A stretch of DNA of 33,286 nucleotides from a bacterium (GTDB lineage: Bacteria; CLD3; SB21): NCBI GenBank assembly GCA_016787925.1, contig JAEUSK010000134.1, positions 1-33,286 on the forward strand, read 5' to 3'. A model generated the notes under the pieces. That model had not been told where the DNA came from and made no database searches. It saw only the letters and a list, made by a program, of their open reading frames with translations. The position numbers and the translations under genes were made by a program. Positions 17,604 to 25,554 of this stretch are shown here, piece by piece; the stretch's first letter is position 1; every line of letters starts with the position of its first letter.

Positions 17604-18635
17604 TTAGTCCCCGCCACGCTGCAAAGAAAGGTTCTTTCCCGGTGAAGCGGACTGTGAATCGTCATAGATATCATAAGCTTCTATAATTTCCCGCACCAGA
17701 CGGTGACGGACAACATCTTTTTTATTGAAAAATACAAAGGCTATGCCTTCAATCCCCATCAGAATATCTTCAACTTCCCGCAAGCCGGAAGTCATATTTC
17801 TTGGAAGATCACTCTGAGTGACATCGCCTGTAACAATGGCTTTAGAATTCGCTCCAAGCCTCGTCAAGAACATCTTCATCTGAGTGGGCGTAGTATTCTG
17901 AGCTTCATCAAGAATCACGTATGCATTATTAAGCGTTCGTCCGCGCATGTAAGCCAACGGAACAATTTCAATTGCGCTTTGCTCCATATAGGCGCGCAAC
18001 TTACTACTCGGAATCATATCATGTAATGCATCATACAAGGGGCGTAAATACGGATCGATCTTGTCGCGTAAATCCCCGGGCAAGAAACCAAGGCTTTCAC
18101 CGGTCTCAACTGCCGGCCTTGAAATTACGATTCGCTCAACTTCCTTATTCTTTAAGGCCGCCAATGCTATAGCGACTGCCAAATACGTTTTCCCTGTTCC
18201 CGCCGGGCCAATAGCAAATACGATATCATTTTGCTTAGCCTGCTTGACATATTCCGACTGACCCTCAGATTTGACCTCTATATAGTCACGGTGTGTAAAC
18301 AACACGACCGAGTTTAGGTTCTTATGAGGATGCAGAATTTCCAGTTTTTTTTCAGATATATCCTCATCATTGCCCAATTTTACCAATCGAATGACCGTTT
18401 CCACATCCACAGAATCCAGCTGGTGTTTTTTATGTGACAAAAATATGAGTTCAGTGAATACTTCCTCAATCTGATCGACTTCGCCTTTATCACCTTTGAG
18501 ATGAACGTTATCACCACGAACAATGATTTTTGAGCTGAAGTTTTTCTGAAGAATTCTGAGGTGACTGTCGTTGGCACCTAAAAGAATGACAGGGTTGACC
18601 CCCTGAATTTTGATCGTCTTATCGCCGCTTGCCAA
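17604..18635 (-). CDS. phoH: PhoH family ATPase
   Basis: A 343-residue PhoH-like (YbeZ-type) P-loop protein, a cytosolic NTPase thought to act in RNA metabolism and often linked with the ribosome-maturation nuclease YbeY. An N-terminal region (1-115) with a KH-like look precedes the ATPase core. Walker A GPAGTGKT is at 143-150, SRPAVETGESLGFLPGD at 172-188, and the Walker B/DEAQ motif VILDEAQN at 240-247. The start is TTG at 18635, supported by AAGGAG at 18641-18646 with a five-base spacer. The T-tract of the preceding gene's terminator ends at 18651, only a few bases before this ribosome-binding site. No ybeY gene is adjacent; acetyl-CoA acetyltransferase follows instead. Confidence 0.93.
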   Translation of the reverse strand: MASGDKTIKIQGVNPVILLGANDSHLRILQKNFSSKIIVRGDNVHLKGDKGEVDQIEEVFTELIFLSHKKHQLDSVDVETVIRLVKLGNDEDISEKKLEILHPHKNLNSVVLFTHRDYIEVKSEGQSEYVKQAKQNDIVFAIGPAGTGKTYLAVAIALAALKNKEVERIVISRPAVETGESLGFLPGDLRDKIDPYLRPLYDALHDMIPSSKLRAYMEQSAIEIVPLAYMRGRTLNNAYVILDEAQNTTPTQMKMFLTRLGANSKAIVTGDVTQSDLPRNMTSGLREVEDILMGIEGIAFVFFNKKDVVRHRLVREIIEAYDIYDDSQSASPGKNLSLQRGGD

Positions 18636-18650
18636 TTACACTCCTTACAG

Positions 18651-18688
18651 AAATAAAAAACTCCCGAACACAAAAAGTGTTCGGGAGT
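18651..18688 (-). terminator. Rho-independent terminator after the LysM gene
   Basis: ACTCCCGAACAC (18660-18671) and GTGTTCGGGAGT (18677-18688) form a perfect 12-bp stem with a 5-nt loop. On the minus strand it is followed by TTTTTTATTT (18660 down to 18651). It lies between the LysM gene and phoH, directly against the phoH ribosome-binding site. Confidence 0.9.
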
Positions 18689-18716
18689 CTGTCTATTAAT
18701 AAGCTTGTGCTATCTT

Positions 18717-18735
18717 TATCACGCCCATCGTGATA
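18717..18735. repeat. Second small hairpin downstream of the LysM gene
   Basis: TATCACG (18717-18723) and CGTGATA (18729-18735) are perfect complements around CCCAT. It lies just after the LysM stop and before the strong terminator. It lacks a T-run, so it may be an RNA-stabilising 3' stem or an operator. Confidence 0.4.
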
Positions 18736-18749
18736 GCCGGTCCCGTTAA

Positions 18750-19595
18750 TTATTTCGGAATAATTAAAATCGTATGAGGATATATTGTATTTGAATCTTC
18801 TCCGATAATGCTCTTATTCGCGTTATAGATCTTTACCCAATCCGATGGCGAACCATATACGCTTTGGGAAATGGTTTTCAGATTGTCGCCGCGTTGCACC
18901 CAATATTCATTTGCTTCCTGTGCACGCGGAATGACAAAGGTCTGTGCGGGATAAATGAGATCAGGGTTTCTGATCTGATCACGGTTCGCGGAATAGATCT
19001 TCATCCACTGGAACGGATCAGAATACACTTCTTTCTTACCGGAAATTCTCCAGAGAAAATCGCCAATGACGACCGAATAACTGTCGTGACGCGGTTTGGG
19101 AGGTGTATAATTCTTGCCGCGTGAAATTAATTGGTCGCAGCGATTGGTCAGGTCATTAACTTTATTATAGATTTCAGTTAATGCATAACGTTTATCTTTC
19201 TTTAGTGCTTCAACCTCAGCCTTTAAAGCTTCCAGTTCAGCTACTTTCTTGCTCAACGCTTCATCGCTCAACTTTGATTGTTCAGTGATACGCGCTTCAA
19301 GATCAGAGCATTGTTTCTTCATGGCATCCACGCCGGCTTTGTCGGTTCCAACCGCAGCGTAAATTTCGTTCCATATGGCTTCAGTTTCAGCGTCAACTTT
19401 AGCGCCCTCTTCCTTGACGCCGGCAATCGCTTTATTCAAACTGTCTATCTTGATCTGATGAGCAGTTTGCTGTTGGGTCAACGTGTTAATGCTGTTCGTC
19501 CAGTCTTCCTTTTTCATCTTTTCTTCCTGCGCCTGAAGAACCGTCGTGAAAAGAATGAAGGACAAGCTCAACATGAGTATCTTAGCTAAATTCAT
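18750..19595 (-). CDS. Exported coiled-coil protein with two LysM domains
   Basis: A 281-residue protein with a cleavable signal peptide (probable cut after LQA, residue 22). A long charged alpha-helical/coiled-coil region (about 25-160) follows, then two C-terminal LysM modules at about 171-223 (YSVVIGDFLWRIS ... IYPAQTFVIP) and 231-281 (YWVQRGDNLKTIS ... IYPHTILIIP). LysM binds the glycan of peptidoglycan, so the protein probably sits in the periplasm, tied to the wall by its tail, with the helical part reaching toward a partner. It is preceded by a small coiled-coil lipoprotein gene 52 nt upstream on the same strand, and the two may act together in the envelope. It has its own strong terminator. 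Confidence 0.87.
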   Translation of the reverse strand: MNLAKILMLSLSFILFTTVLQAQEEKMKKEDWTNSINTLTQQQTAHQIKIDSLNKAIAGVKEEGAKVDAETEAIWNEIYAAVGTDKAGVDAMKKQCSDLEARITEQSKLSDEALSKKVAELEALKAEVEALKKDKRYALTEIYNKVNDLTNRCDQLISRGKNYTPPKPRHDSYSVVIGDFLWRISGKKEVYSDPFQWMKIYSANRDQIRNPDLIYPAQTFVIPRAQEANEYWVQRGDNLKTISQSVYGSPSDWVKIYNANKSIIGEDSNTIYPHTILIIPK

Positions 19596-19647
19596 TTGTA
19601 GTCTCCTCTTAAAATATAAAATCGTAGCCGTATTCTGTATTATAGAT

Positions 19648-19920
19648 TTACTTGTTAGCTTTCTCTATTGCTTCGAGGCGTTTTAATACTTCTTCTTTGT
19701 CTTTCTTGACCTGATCTAACTTTTGTTTTTTCTGCTGAAGCTCTTGATCTGCTTTTTTCTTTTCATTAGTCAATTCAACTACCTTATTTTCCATTGCCTT
19801 GACACTTGCCCGTTTTTCGTCCAATTGCTGAACTTCTTCTTTGGACGCATAGCTAGTACAGCTGGAAACCAGAACCATGGCAAACAATATCAAAAGTGTT
19901 TTCGAATTTAACCACTTCAT
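19648..19920 (-). CDS. Small coiled-coil lipoprotein (Lpp-like architecture)
   Basis: A 90-residue protein with a lipoprotein signal ending LVSSC (Cys21). The mature part of about 70 residues is almost entirely charged heptad-like helix (Glu, Lys, Gln and Leu rich), ending EAIEKANK. A near-perfect AAGGAGG precedes the ATG. The layout recalls Braun's lipoprotein or OmpH/TolA-type helices, but it lacks an obvious peptidoglycan-linking tail like that of Lpp. The neighbouring LysM protein could provide the wall contact. Function not known; likely an envelope structural protein with high expression, judging from the strong ribosome-binding site. Confidence 0.8.
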   Translation of the reverse strand: MKWLNSKTLLILFAMVLVSSCTSYASKEEVQQLDEKRASVKAMENKVVELTNEKKKADQELQQKKQKLDQVKKDKEEVLKRLEAIEKANK

Positions 19921-20078
19921 GTGACCTCCTTATGAGATGAGTGTAACTTAATTATGCTAAAAATATATTTGTGTATGTTGACAAACTTGAACTATTACAG
20001 ACGTTTACTTGCATAATCTGATCGTCTGTGACTAATCTAACAAATTAAAAATATAATGTCAATAAAAATAAAGGAAAA

Positions 20079-20276
20079 TCATTGATATTTGAGATTTAAA
20101 ACGTTTTTTGTCCCGCACTGATTACAGATATATTGAGGGTATTGTTCTTTATAATGAAAAAAGACTCTGTTTTCGCTATTACAATTGCGGCACCAGTATA
20201 TTATTGAGATTTTTTTTTGCCAAATCGAGATTAACGTCCTAAAAAATCTAATTTCAAAGCGTGTAATAGGCTGCAT
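20079..20276 (-). CDS. Possible small zinc-ribbon protein (hypothetical)
   Basis: A 65-codon frame with two CxxC pairs (WCRNC and ICNQC, about 18 residues between pairs), the spacing of a zinc ribbon. It is the only candidate gene in a 393-nt gap (19921-20313). The cysteine half looks real. The first 20 residues look less convincing: there is only a weak ribosome-binding site at the ATG, and an A9 tract (20210-20218 on the plus strand) lies just before the conserved part. A TTG in another frame directly before this tract would give MAKKK and join the ribbon only if the tract were one base shorter or two longer. It may be a real small protein, a mis-called homopolymer, or a remnant. Confidence 0.45.
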   Translation of the reverse strand: MQPITRFEIRFFRTLISIWQKKISIIYWCRNCNSENRVFFHYKEQYPQYICNQCGTKNVLNLKYQ

Positions 20277-20313
20277 ATATTCTCGTTTACTTTCAAATAG
20301 TATTTAGCTCTAA

Positions 20314-23300
20314 TTAGAACTCATTGGCCAGTCCAACCAGCCATCGGAAAGCAATCCGGCGGCTTTTGCCGTTTTGTTCAGGCTTATTCACCCACAAGGG
20401 GAAATCGCATTTCAATCTGTAATTACCTATCCAGGCAGGTACGGGTAATGGGTAATAAAATCCCGAACCCGCATCCATCAAAAGAATTTGGCTAAAGTTC
20501 TTCTTCAGTTTTACGTCATCATTCCACAGCAAGCCGAGATCATAAAAAACATACGGTTCAAATTGAGTCAAAAAGAAAATACTCTTTTGTGTTATGAACT
20601 TAAAAGGGTTTCTGTAATGTAAATCCAAGTTGATTACTAAAATTCTTGAACCGGAAAGATTAGAATCTGCATATCCGCTCATGCTGCCGTCGCCATCGTA
20701 ATGGACATGCCGGGAACTGCTACTGCGCCATAGGCCGTCCGGAATGGTTCCGCGTGAACGATAAAATTTGTTGTCAAACATCTGCCGCGGCGATGCGCCG
20801 GCAATATAATAACGATCCTGCACCGGTACATTTCCCGTCGAATAACCTCCAAATACGTATGGAGTGGCCGACACATATTTCTTCACCAAAGTTAGGGGAT
20901 GCTTGTACGCCATATACAATTTGGAGTAATCCCATCCCGAGCCCAATGTGGAAGTTTCGAAGTTAGCTTTCAGTTTTGGCGAATTGTAAAGTTTGGATTG
21001 TGACGTCCAACCAAGAGAAACCACATTCGTCCGTTTCTTGTCCCATAAGATGCCCGGCGGAAGATAACGGCTGTCGAATAAGTAACTGGAACGAAAACCG
21101 ATATAGAAATCATTAACGGGAGGGCGATACAAGGTGGAGTTATATATCCGCTTTGTAATTACAAATCTGTTTTCAGCCCGCCCCTCAAGACGATAACTTC
21201 CCAAGTTCATATACAACTGCCGTCCCCACTTATACAACGGCGTCGAATAATTGAACTCATAATCAACTTTTCGGCTGTCAATTCCGTAATACACGCCGGC
21301 CTTGATCTTATGCTCATCTGTGGCCCATTTACCATTAAACTGATACCCCGTGCGCAAAATGTCCGCAGCATTATACCACAGCGACGGCCGGTGCTCAATG
21401 ACATATGTGTTTAAAGTCGCCGGTCTGCCAACCGGCATTTGAAAATGCCATTCCGTTTTTGGGAGTAAACCTGTCCGGTTATTCATGCGATGAATATCAG
21501 GTAATAATAATGTTGTGTCGATCTCAACGAACTTTACCGCGTCAGGCAATTCCAGGTAGAGTAAATACTCCGACGATACCTTATTCCATACCGGTTTGCG
21601 CTCAAACCCCCTAATGTCAGGATCATCCGGATGAGAGGGAATACGGTAAGTCAAAGACGAATCGTTGACCAATGTCACTGTTACGTCTACAGGCATTTCG
21701 ATTCTGCCGCGCCTGGCCAGTATAATTTCCGCCTCATAAGATTTCTTGTTATCACGCCATCGGCCTCCTGATTTCTTGATGGCATAATCGCACACATCCG
21801 TTGTGTTCAGCCACTCTTCAAATAGCCAATCAAGCTCAGTGCCCGTTTCCATTTCAAAATAGCGCATCATATCTTCGGTGTATAAATGGTGCAGATGCCA
21901 TTCGGCAAAAAATTTTCTCATCAATTCATCCAACCGCTCTCTTCCAAAATAATATTCCAGCACAAACATGAATATTTCACCTTTGTAGTAAACTGAATAC
22001 AGGTGTGAACGGTCGCTTTGAAAAAAATCTGCGTGTTGAAGTACTTTTTCTTCATAGCCTTGTTTGATCCACATATCCAGGCCGGTATACGTTGCAATAC
22101 GAGCGTCTTCCTTGGGAAACCACATTTGTTTGAATCGTGAATCGTAATCAATATTAGCGTACCTGCCAAACAGATGCTCCATAAGGCGCGTAGTATAATA
22201 CGAAGTTACGCCCTCATCGAGCCATCCTTCCAGCGTTTCATTATTTGCCATCATACCGTAGAACCAATTATGAACCATCTCATGCGCCGTAACGCTGGCC
22301 AGCGATTTCTTATCGCGATCGCCGGTAATAAACACAATATTCGGATATTCCATCCCCCCGTCACCAGCCTGCGCGATCGTAAAATCCGTGTATGGATATT
22401 TGCCGACATGATCATTCATATAAGTGAGAATTTGAGAAGTCCACGTTTTCATTTCTATCCATTTTTCTGCGACGTCAGGCTGGTACAGCAAATGAATACG
22501 CACACCCTCGTGCTCAACACTCTCATATATATAATCTGGATCAGCGCACCACGCAAAATCATGCACATTTTCTGCATGATACAACCATGTCCTGCGCTTG
22601 GTTTCAATTTGCTTTTCTTTCATAAGAACGTCAAACTCGGCGAGTAATGAATCCAATTCCATATTAACTGACGGACCGGATTCTGCAGATGTATCCTTCG
22701 AAATAAGCAGCCGATCTAGGCCGGTTGTTCCGCCGCTGCGCTTCATCATCTCATGTATATCAGCTGCGTTGCGAAGCGAGCCGCTTGCGCCAACTATATA
22801 TTCTTCCGGAAGGGTGATGCTCACATCAAATGTCGCAAACTCACCATAGAATTCACGTCCGAGATAATAGTTTGTGTGCCAGCCCTTTCGATCATATACA
22901 CATACTTTGGGATACCACTGGGCCATGGAAAACTCAATCCCCTCCCTGTTCCGCCATCCCATTCTGCGAAGCAGGAACGGGATCTTCAACTCAAAATCAA
23001 GATAAAAGGTTTGCGCCGTTCCCGGTAATATCGGTTTTTCAAGAATAATTTTTATGATGGTATCATCAATACTAAAATCCAGAAAACCGTAATCCTCGTC
23101 GCGAATGTCACGCACTTTGTTAAAACCAAGATACCTCTCATTCAGATACGAGATAATACTGCCGCCTTCAAATTGGTTACGTTCAATTTGATAACTTTCC
23201 ATAAAACTGTTTTTTTTGAATGCATTTGCATACACATTCAGATACAGCACTTTCAGCGTGTCGGGCGAATTATTGGTATAAACTATGCTTTGTTTCCCGT

Positions 23301-23451
23301 AAACGGTGCGCTTTTTGACATCGAGTTCCGCGTCGATTGAATAATGAATTTTCTGCTGCCATGATGGTCTGTACATTTGGGAAATCAGAAAAGCCGGAGT
23401 GACCAATACAGATATCAATGCTACGGCCACTAATAACAGGAGCTGCCGCAC
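20314..23451 (-). CDS. M1-family metallopeptidase fused to a C-terminal outer-membrane-barrel-like domain
   Basis: About 1045 residues. A signal or anchor helix (1-26) is followed by an M1 aminopeptidase-like module to about 560. This has the substrate motif GGMEYPN (365-371), zinc site H390-E-M-V-H394 and the third ligand Glu413 at the canonical 18-residue interval. From about 665 to the end the sequence changes to alternating aromatic/polar strands (YKWGRQLYMNLGSYRLEG, RILVINLDLHYRNPF, YRLKCDFPLWV) and finishes in LVGLANEF with a terminal Phe. This resembles the surface-antigen/Omp85 barrel, so the peptidase may be held at the outer membrane. An in-frame GTG at 23499 lies upstream of the terminator at 23455-23485, so I prefer GTG 23451. 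That leaves no room for a classic leader. Confidence 0.85.
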   Translation of the reverse strand: MRQLLLLVAVALISVLVTPAFLISQMYRPSWQQKIHYSIDAELDVKKRTVYGKQSIVYTNNSPDTLKVLYLNVYANAFKKNSFMESYQIERNQFEGGSIISYLNERYLGFNKVRDIRDEDYGFLDFSIDDTIIKIILEKPILPGTAQTFYLDFELKIPFLLRRMGWRNREGIEFSMAQWYPKVCVYDRKGWHTNYYLGREFYGEFATFDVSITLPEEYIVGASGSLRNAADIHEMMKRSGGTTGLDRLLISKDTSAESGPSVNMELDSLLAEFDVLMKEKQIETKRRTWLYHAENVHDFAWCADPDYIYESVEHEGVRIHLLYQPDVAEKWIEMKTWTSQILTYMNDHVGKYPYTDFTIAQAGDGGMEYPNIVFITGDRDKKSLASVTAHEMVHNWFYGMMANNETLEGWLDEGVTSYYTTRLMEHLFGRYANIDYDSRFKQMWFPKEDARIATYTGLDMWIKQGYEEKVLQHADFFQSDRSHLYSVYYKGEIFMFVLEYYFGRERLDELMRKFFAEWHLHHLYTEDMMRYFEMETGTELDWLFEEWLNTTDVCDYAIKKSGGRWRDNKKSYEAEIILARRGRIEMPVDVTVTLVNDSSLTYRIPSHPDDPDIRGFERKPVWNKVSSEYLLYLELPDAVKFVEIDTTLLLPDIHRMNNRTGLLPKTEWHFQMPVGRPATLNTYVIEHRPSLWYNAADILRTGYQFNGKWATDEHKIKAGVYYGIDSRKVDYEFNYSTPLYKWGRQLYMNLGSYRLEGRAENRFVITKRIYNSTLYRPPVNDFYIGFRSSYLFDSRYLPPGILWDKKRTNVVSLGWTSQSKLYNSPKLKANFETSTLGSGWDYSKLYMAYKHPLTLVKKYVSATPYVFGGYSTGNVPVQDRYYIAGASPRQMFDNKFYRSRGTIPDGLWRSSSSRHVHYDGDGSMSGYADSNLSGSRILVINLDLHYRNPFKFITQKSIFFLTQFEPYVFYDLGLLWNDDVKLKKNFSQILLMDAGSGFYYPLPVPAWIGNYRLKCDFPLWVNKPEQNGKSRRIAFRWLVGLANEF

Positions 23452-23454
23452 AAT

Positions 23455-23485
23455 AAAAAAAGTCTCACGTAAAACGTGAGACTTT
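23455..23485 (-). terminator. Rho-independent terminator after the STAS gene
   Basis: AAAGTCTCACGT (23459-23470) and ACGTGAGACTTT (23474-23485) form a perfect 12-bp stem with a 3-nt loop, followed on the minus strand by a T-tract (23460 to 23455). It sits about 70 nt past the STAS stop and directly before the preferred start of the M1 peptidase. Confidence 0.9.
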
Positions 23486-23552
23486 CCAAAATTGAACACA
23501 GAAAAAAAACAGCTTTTTTTTGTCTGAAAGGTCTTAATGACGACTGCCGGGA

Positions 23553-24266
23553 TTAACGTTTAAGAGATTTAAGTTTCTTACGTATTTCAAACCACCCTAC
23601 GCTTGTGTAACTATATTCGGATGTATTCAGCGCCTTTTTCAATTGCCAGGCGCCCAAATGTGGATATTTAGAAACGGCGTGTTCTATTTTTTCATCAACA
23701 GTCATATCATCGATATCTACTTCTTTCTCTTTAAGCATTTCCGCTTTGGCATGCAGGTCATCGTCTTCATCATCGTCTGCCGTCTGGACCATTTTCGGGG
23801 CGGTTGTTTTGACTGGCGCCGGCGTTACATTTGGCGTGGGCGTAGTCCCGGCTGCGACGGTTTCTTGCGGAACGGGCGCTTTCGGAGCCGTTGCCAATGA
23901 TCCGCCGGACTCCTTGACAAACGCGTCTACTGCATCATCGATTGTATCATAAGCCTTCAAAATGTAATGAAATTCAAGCAGTTCAAATACTTCATACACT
24001 TCGGGAATCATGCGCACCAGCTTCAGGTCGCCGTTGTTTTCTTTGATCCCTTTAATTTCGCTGATAAAAATACCCCACCCTGCAGAACTGATATAGTCTA
24101 CATCGCCCAGATCTACCACAATACGGAACTGATTCTTTTTTAAAAGTGAACTTAGCGAGCGTTCCAGCTCGGAAGAAGTCGTCGTATCAATATAACCGCC
24201 CACCTTAATCACACCAATCGAATCACCGGGACCGGTATATTTGATCGTCGTTTGAATACCTTCCAT
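23553..24266 (-). CDS. STAS-domain protein (anti-sigma antagonist-like) with linker and C-terminal helical domain
   Basis: A 237-residue protein. Residues 1-115 are a STAS domain of the SpoIIAA/anti-anti-sigma type, with the phosphorylatable serine in the YISSAGWG motif (Ser60, possibly Ser61), so it probably takes part in a partner-switching pathway with an anti-sigma kinase and PP2C phosphatase. Residues 120-165 are a Pro/Ala/Thr-rich linker, followed by an acidic DDDEDDD patch. The last 45 residues (about 190-237) look like a small helical, perhaps winged-helix, domain (YPHLGAWQLKKAL ... GWFEIRKKLKSL). No kinase, phosphatase or sigma factor lies nearby. GGGAG precedes the ATG with a spacer of about ten bases. 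It ends in a strong terminator. Confidence 0.85.
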   Translation of the reverse strand: MEGIQTTIKYTGPGDSIGVIKVGGYIDTTTSSELERSLSSLLKKNQFRIVVDLGDVDYISSAGWGIFISEIKGIKENNGDLKLVRMIPEVYEVFELLEFHYILKAYDTIDDAVDAFVKESGGSLATAPKAPVPQETVAAGTTPTPNVTPAPVKTTAPKMVQTADDDEDDDLHAKAEMLKEKEVDIDDMTVDEKIEHAVSKYPHLGAWQLKKALNTSEYSYTSVGWFEIRKKLKSLKR

Positions 24267-24315
24267 AATTTTAATACTCCCTATATTGCAGTTTGCAGCG
24301 AGTGATATTGCTAAT

Positions 24316-24326
24316 CACGTTACGTG
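24316..24326. promoter_or_regulatory. Short palindrome CACGT-T-ACGTG in the STAS/galT divergent gap
   Basis: A perfect 5-1-5 palindrome about 50 nt upstream of the STAS start, inside its likely untranslated leader. It could be a regulator site. A match this short may arise by chance. Confidence 0.25.
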
Positions 24327-24357
24327 TGAATTGTCAGGCTTGAATAAAGACGTGTTT

Positions 24358-24386
24358 AACATAATAGAATTTTGATAAAGACGCAA
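24358..24386 (-). promoter_or_regulatory. Candidate sigma70-type promoter for the STAS gene
   Basis: On the minus strand, TTGCGT (24386-24381), 17 nt, then TATGTT (24363-24358), about 90 nt before the STAS start. Confidence 0.35.
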
Positions 24387-24432
24387 GTTTTTTATTCTTT
24401 TAGACGTTACGAAAGGACATTCAAAATTTCCA

Positions 24433-24464
24433 TTTGTCTTTTTATAAAAAAATGACTAACTTTG
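24433..24464 (+). promoter_or_regulatory. Candidate Bacteroidota-type promoter for galT
   Basis: TTTG (24433-24436), a 20-nt spacer and TAACTTTGC (from 24457) match the -33/-7 pattern TTTG ... TAnnTTTG known from Bacteroides. It lies about 55 nt before the galT ATG, and I see no good sigma70 alternative in the gap. Confidence 0.4.
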
Positions 24465-24519
24465 CGCCGTTATTCACTCGTGACATTATTAAAGATTTTC
24501 CACTTCTCTGAGGATATGA

Positions 24520-25533
24520 ATGTCTGAACTGCGCAAGGACCCGATAGTAAGTCGTTGGGTGATAATCTCTGAGGAACGAGGCAAACGCCCGTCCGATTTT
24601 GCTCCCGATGAAAAAAAGAGACAAGCCATGCATTGTCCTTTTTGTGAAGGCAATGAACATACTACTCCAGCGGAAGTAATGTCTTATCGGCCCTCGCACA
24701 CTGAACCTAATAAACCGGGTTGGTATTTGCGGGTCGTGCCTAACAAATTCCCTGCTTTACAAATTGAAGGAGAAATAAATCCACGCGGCGAGGGAATATT
24801 TGACCTTATGCATGGTATTGGAGCGCATGAAGTCATCATTGAGACTCCACTCCACCAGAAAGACATTACCGATCTAAATGAAACTGAATTCGGCAATATT
24901 CTCTACGCTTACCGTGACCGTATCCTTGATCTCAAAAGAGACTCGCGATTCAAGTACATCCTTATATTCAAGAATCAAGGTTCAGCCGCGGGAGCAACGG
25001 TCGATCATACGCATTCCCAGTTAATTGCCACGCCCGTAGTTCCGAAAGCCGTATTGGAGGAACTGCATGGAGCGAGACATCATTTCGACATCAAAGAGCG
25101 ATGCATCTTTTGCGATGTAATCCGGCAGGAGATCAGCCAGGCTAAGCGCATTGTGATCGAGAATGAAAAATTCGTCTCAATAGAACCTTTTGCCGCTCGT
25201 TTTCCTTTTGAGACGTGGATTCTGCCTAAACAGCACCAAAGCCATTTTGAAATGCAGCCGAACAGTAACTATTTACCGCTTGCGCAGATCTTCAAGGAAA
25301 CGCTTCAACGCCTGAATATAGCTTTGGATTATCCGCCATACAACTATGTCTTGCACACGGCACCGGTGAATAGAACAGAGGATGCCGACTCTTATCACTG
25401 GCATATCGAGCTCATGCCTAAATTAACCAAGGTAGCCGGTTTCGAATGGGGAAGCGGTTTCTTTATAAACCCCACTCCGCCCGAAAACGCGGCAGATTAT
25501 CTTAAACAGGTCAAACTGGTCGAAACCAATTGA
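24520..25533 (+). CDS. galT: Galactose-1-phosphate uridylyltransferase
   Basis: A 337-residue HIT-superfamily nucleotidyltransferase that exchanges galactose-1-phosphate and UDP-glucose through a uridylylated histidine (Leloir pathway, cytosol). The catalytic motif His163-Thr-His165-Ser-Gln167 follows the usual GATVDH context. Zinc/iron cysteines are Cys39 and Cys42 (HCPFC), and a further CxxC (Cys195, Cys198) is typical of the GalT/ADP-glucose-phosphorylase branch, so ADP-sugar phosphorylase activity is an alternative. GAGG precedes the ATG. The glycogen-synthase-like gene follows after 21 nt, pointing to glycogen or sugar-nucleotide metabolism. Confidence 0.92.
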   Translation: MSELRKDPIVSRWVIISEERGKRPSDFAPDEKKRQAMHCPFCEGNEHTTPAEVMSYRPSHTEPNKPGWYLRVVPNKFPALQIEGEINPRGEGIFDLMHGIGAHEVIIETPLHQKDITDLNETEFGNILYAYRDRILDLKRDSRFKYILIFKNQGSAAGATVDHTHSQLIATPVVPKAVLEELHGARHHFDIKERCIFCDVIRQEISQAKRIVIENEKFVSIEPFAARFPFETWILPKQHQSHFEMQPNSNYLPLAQIFKETLQRLNIALDYPPYNYVLHTAPVNRTEDADSYHWHIELMPKLTKVAGFEWGSGFFINPTPPENAADYLKQVKLVETN

Positions 25534-25554
25534 TTGCAATCAGGAGTTTAACAT

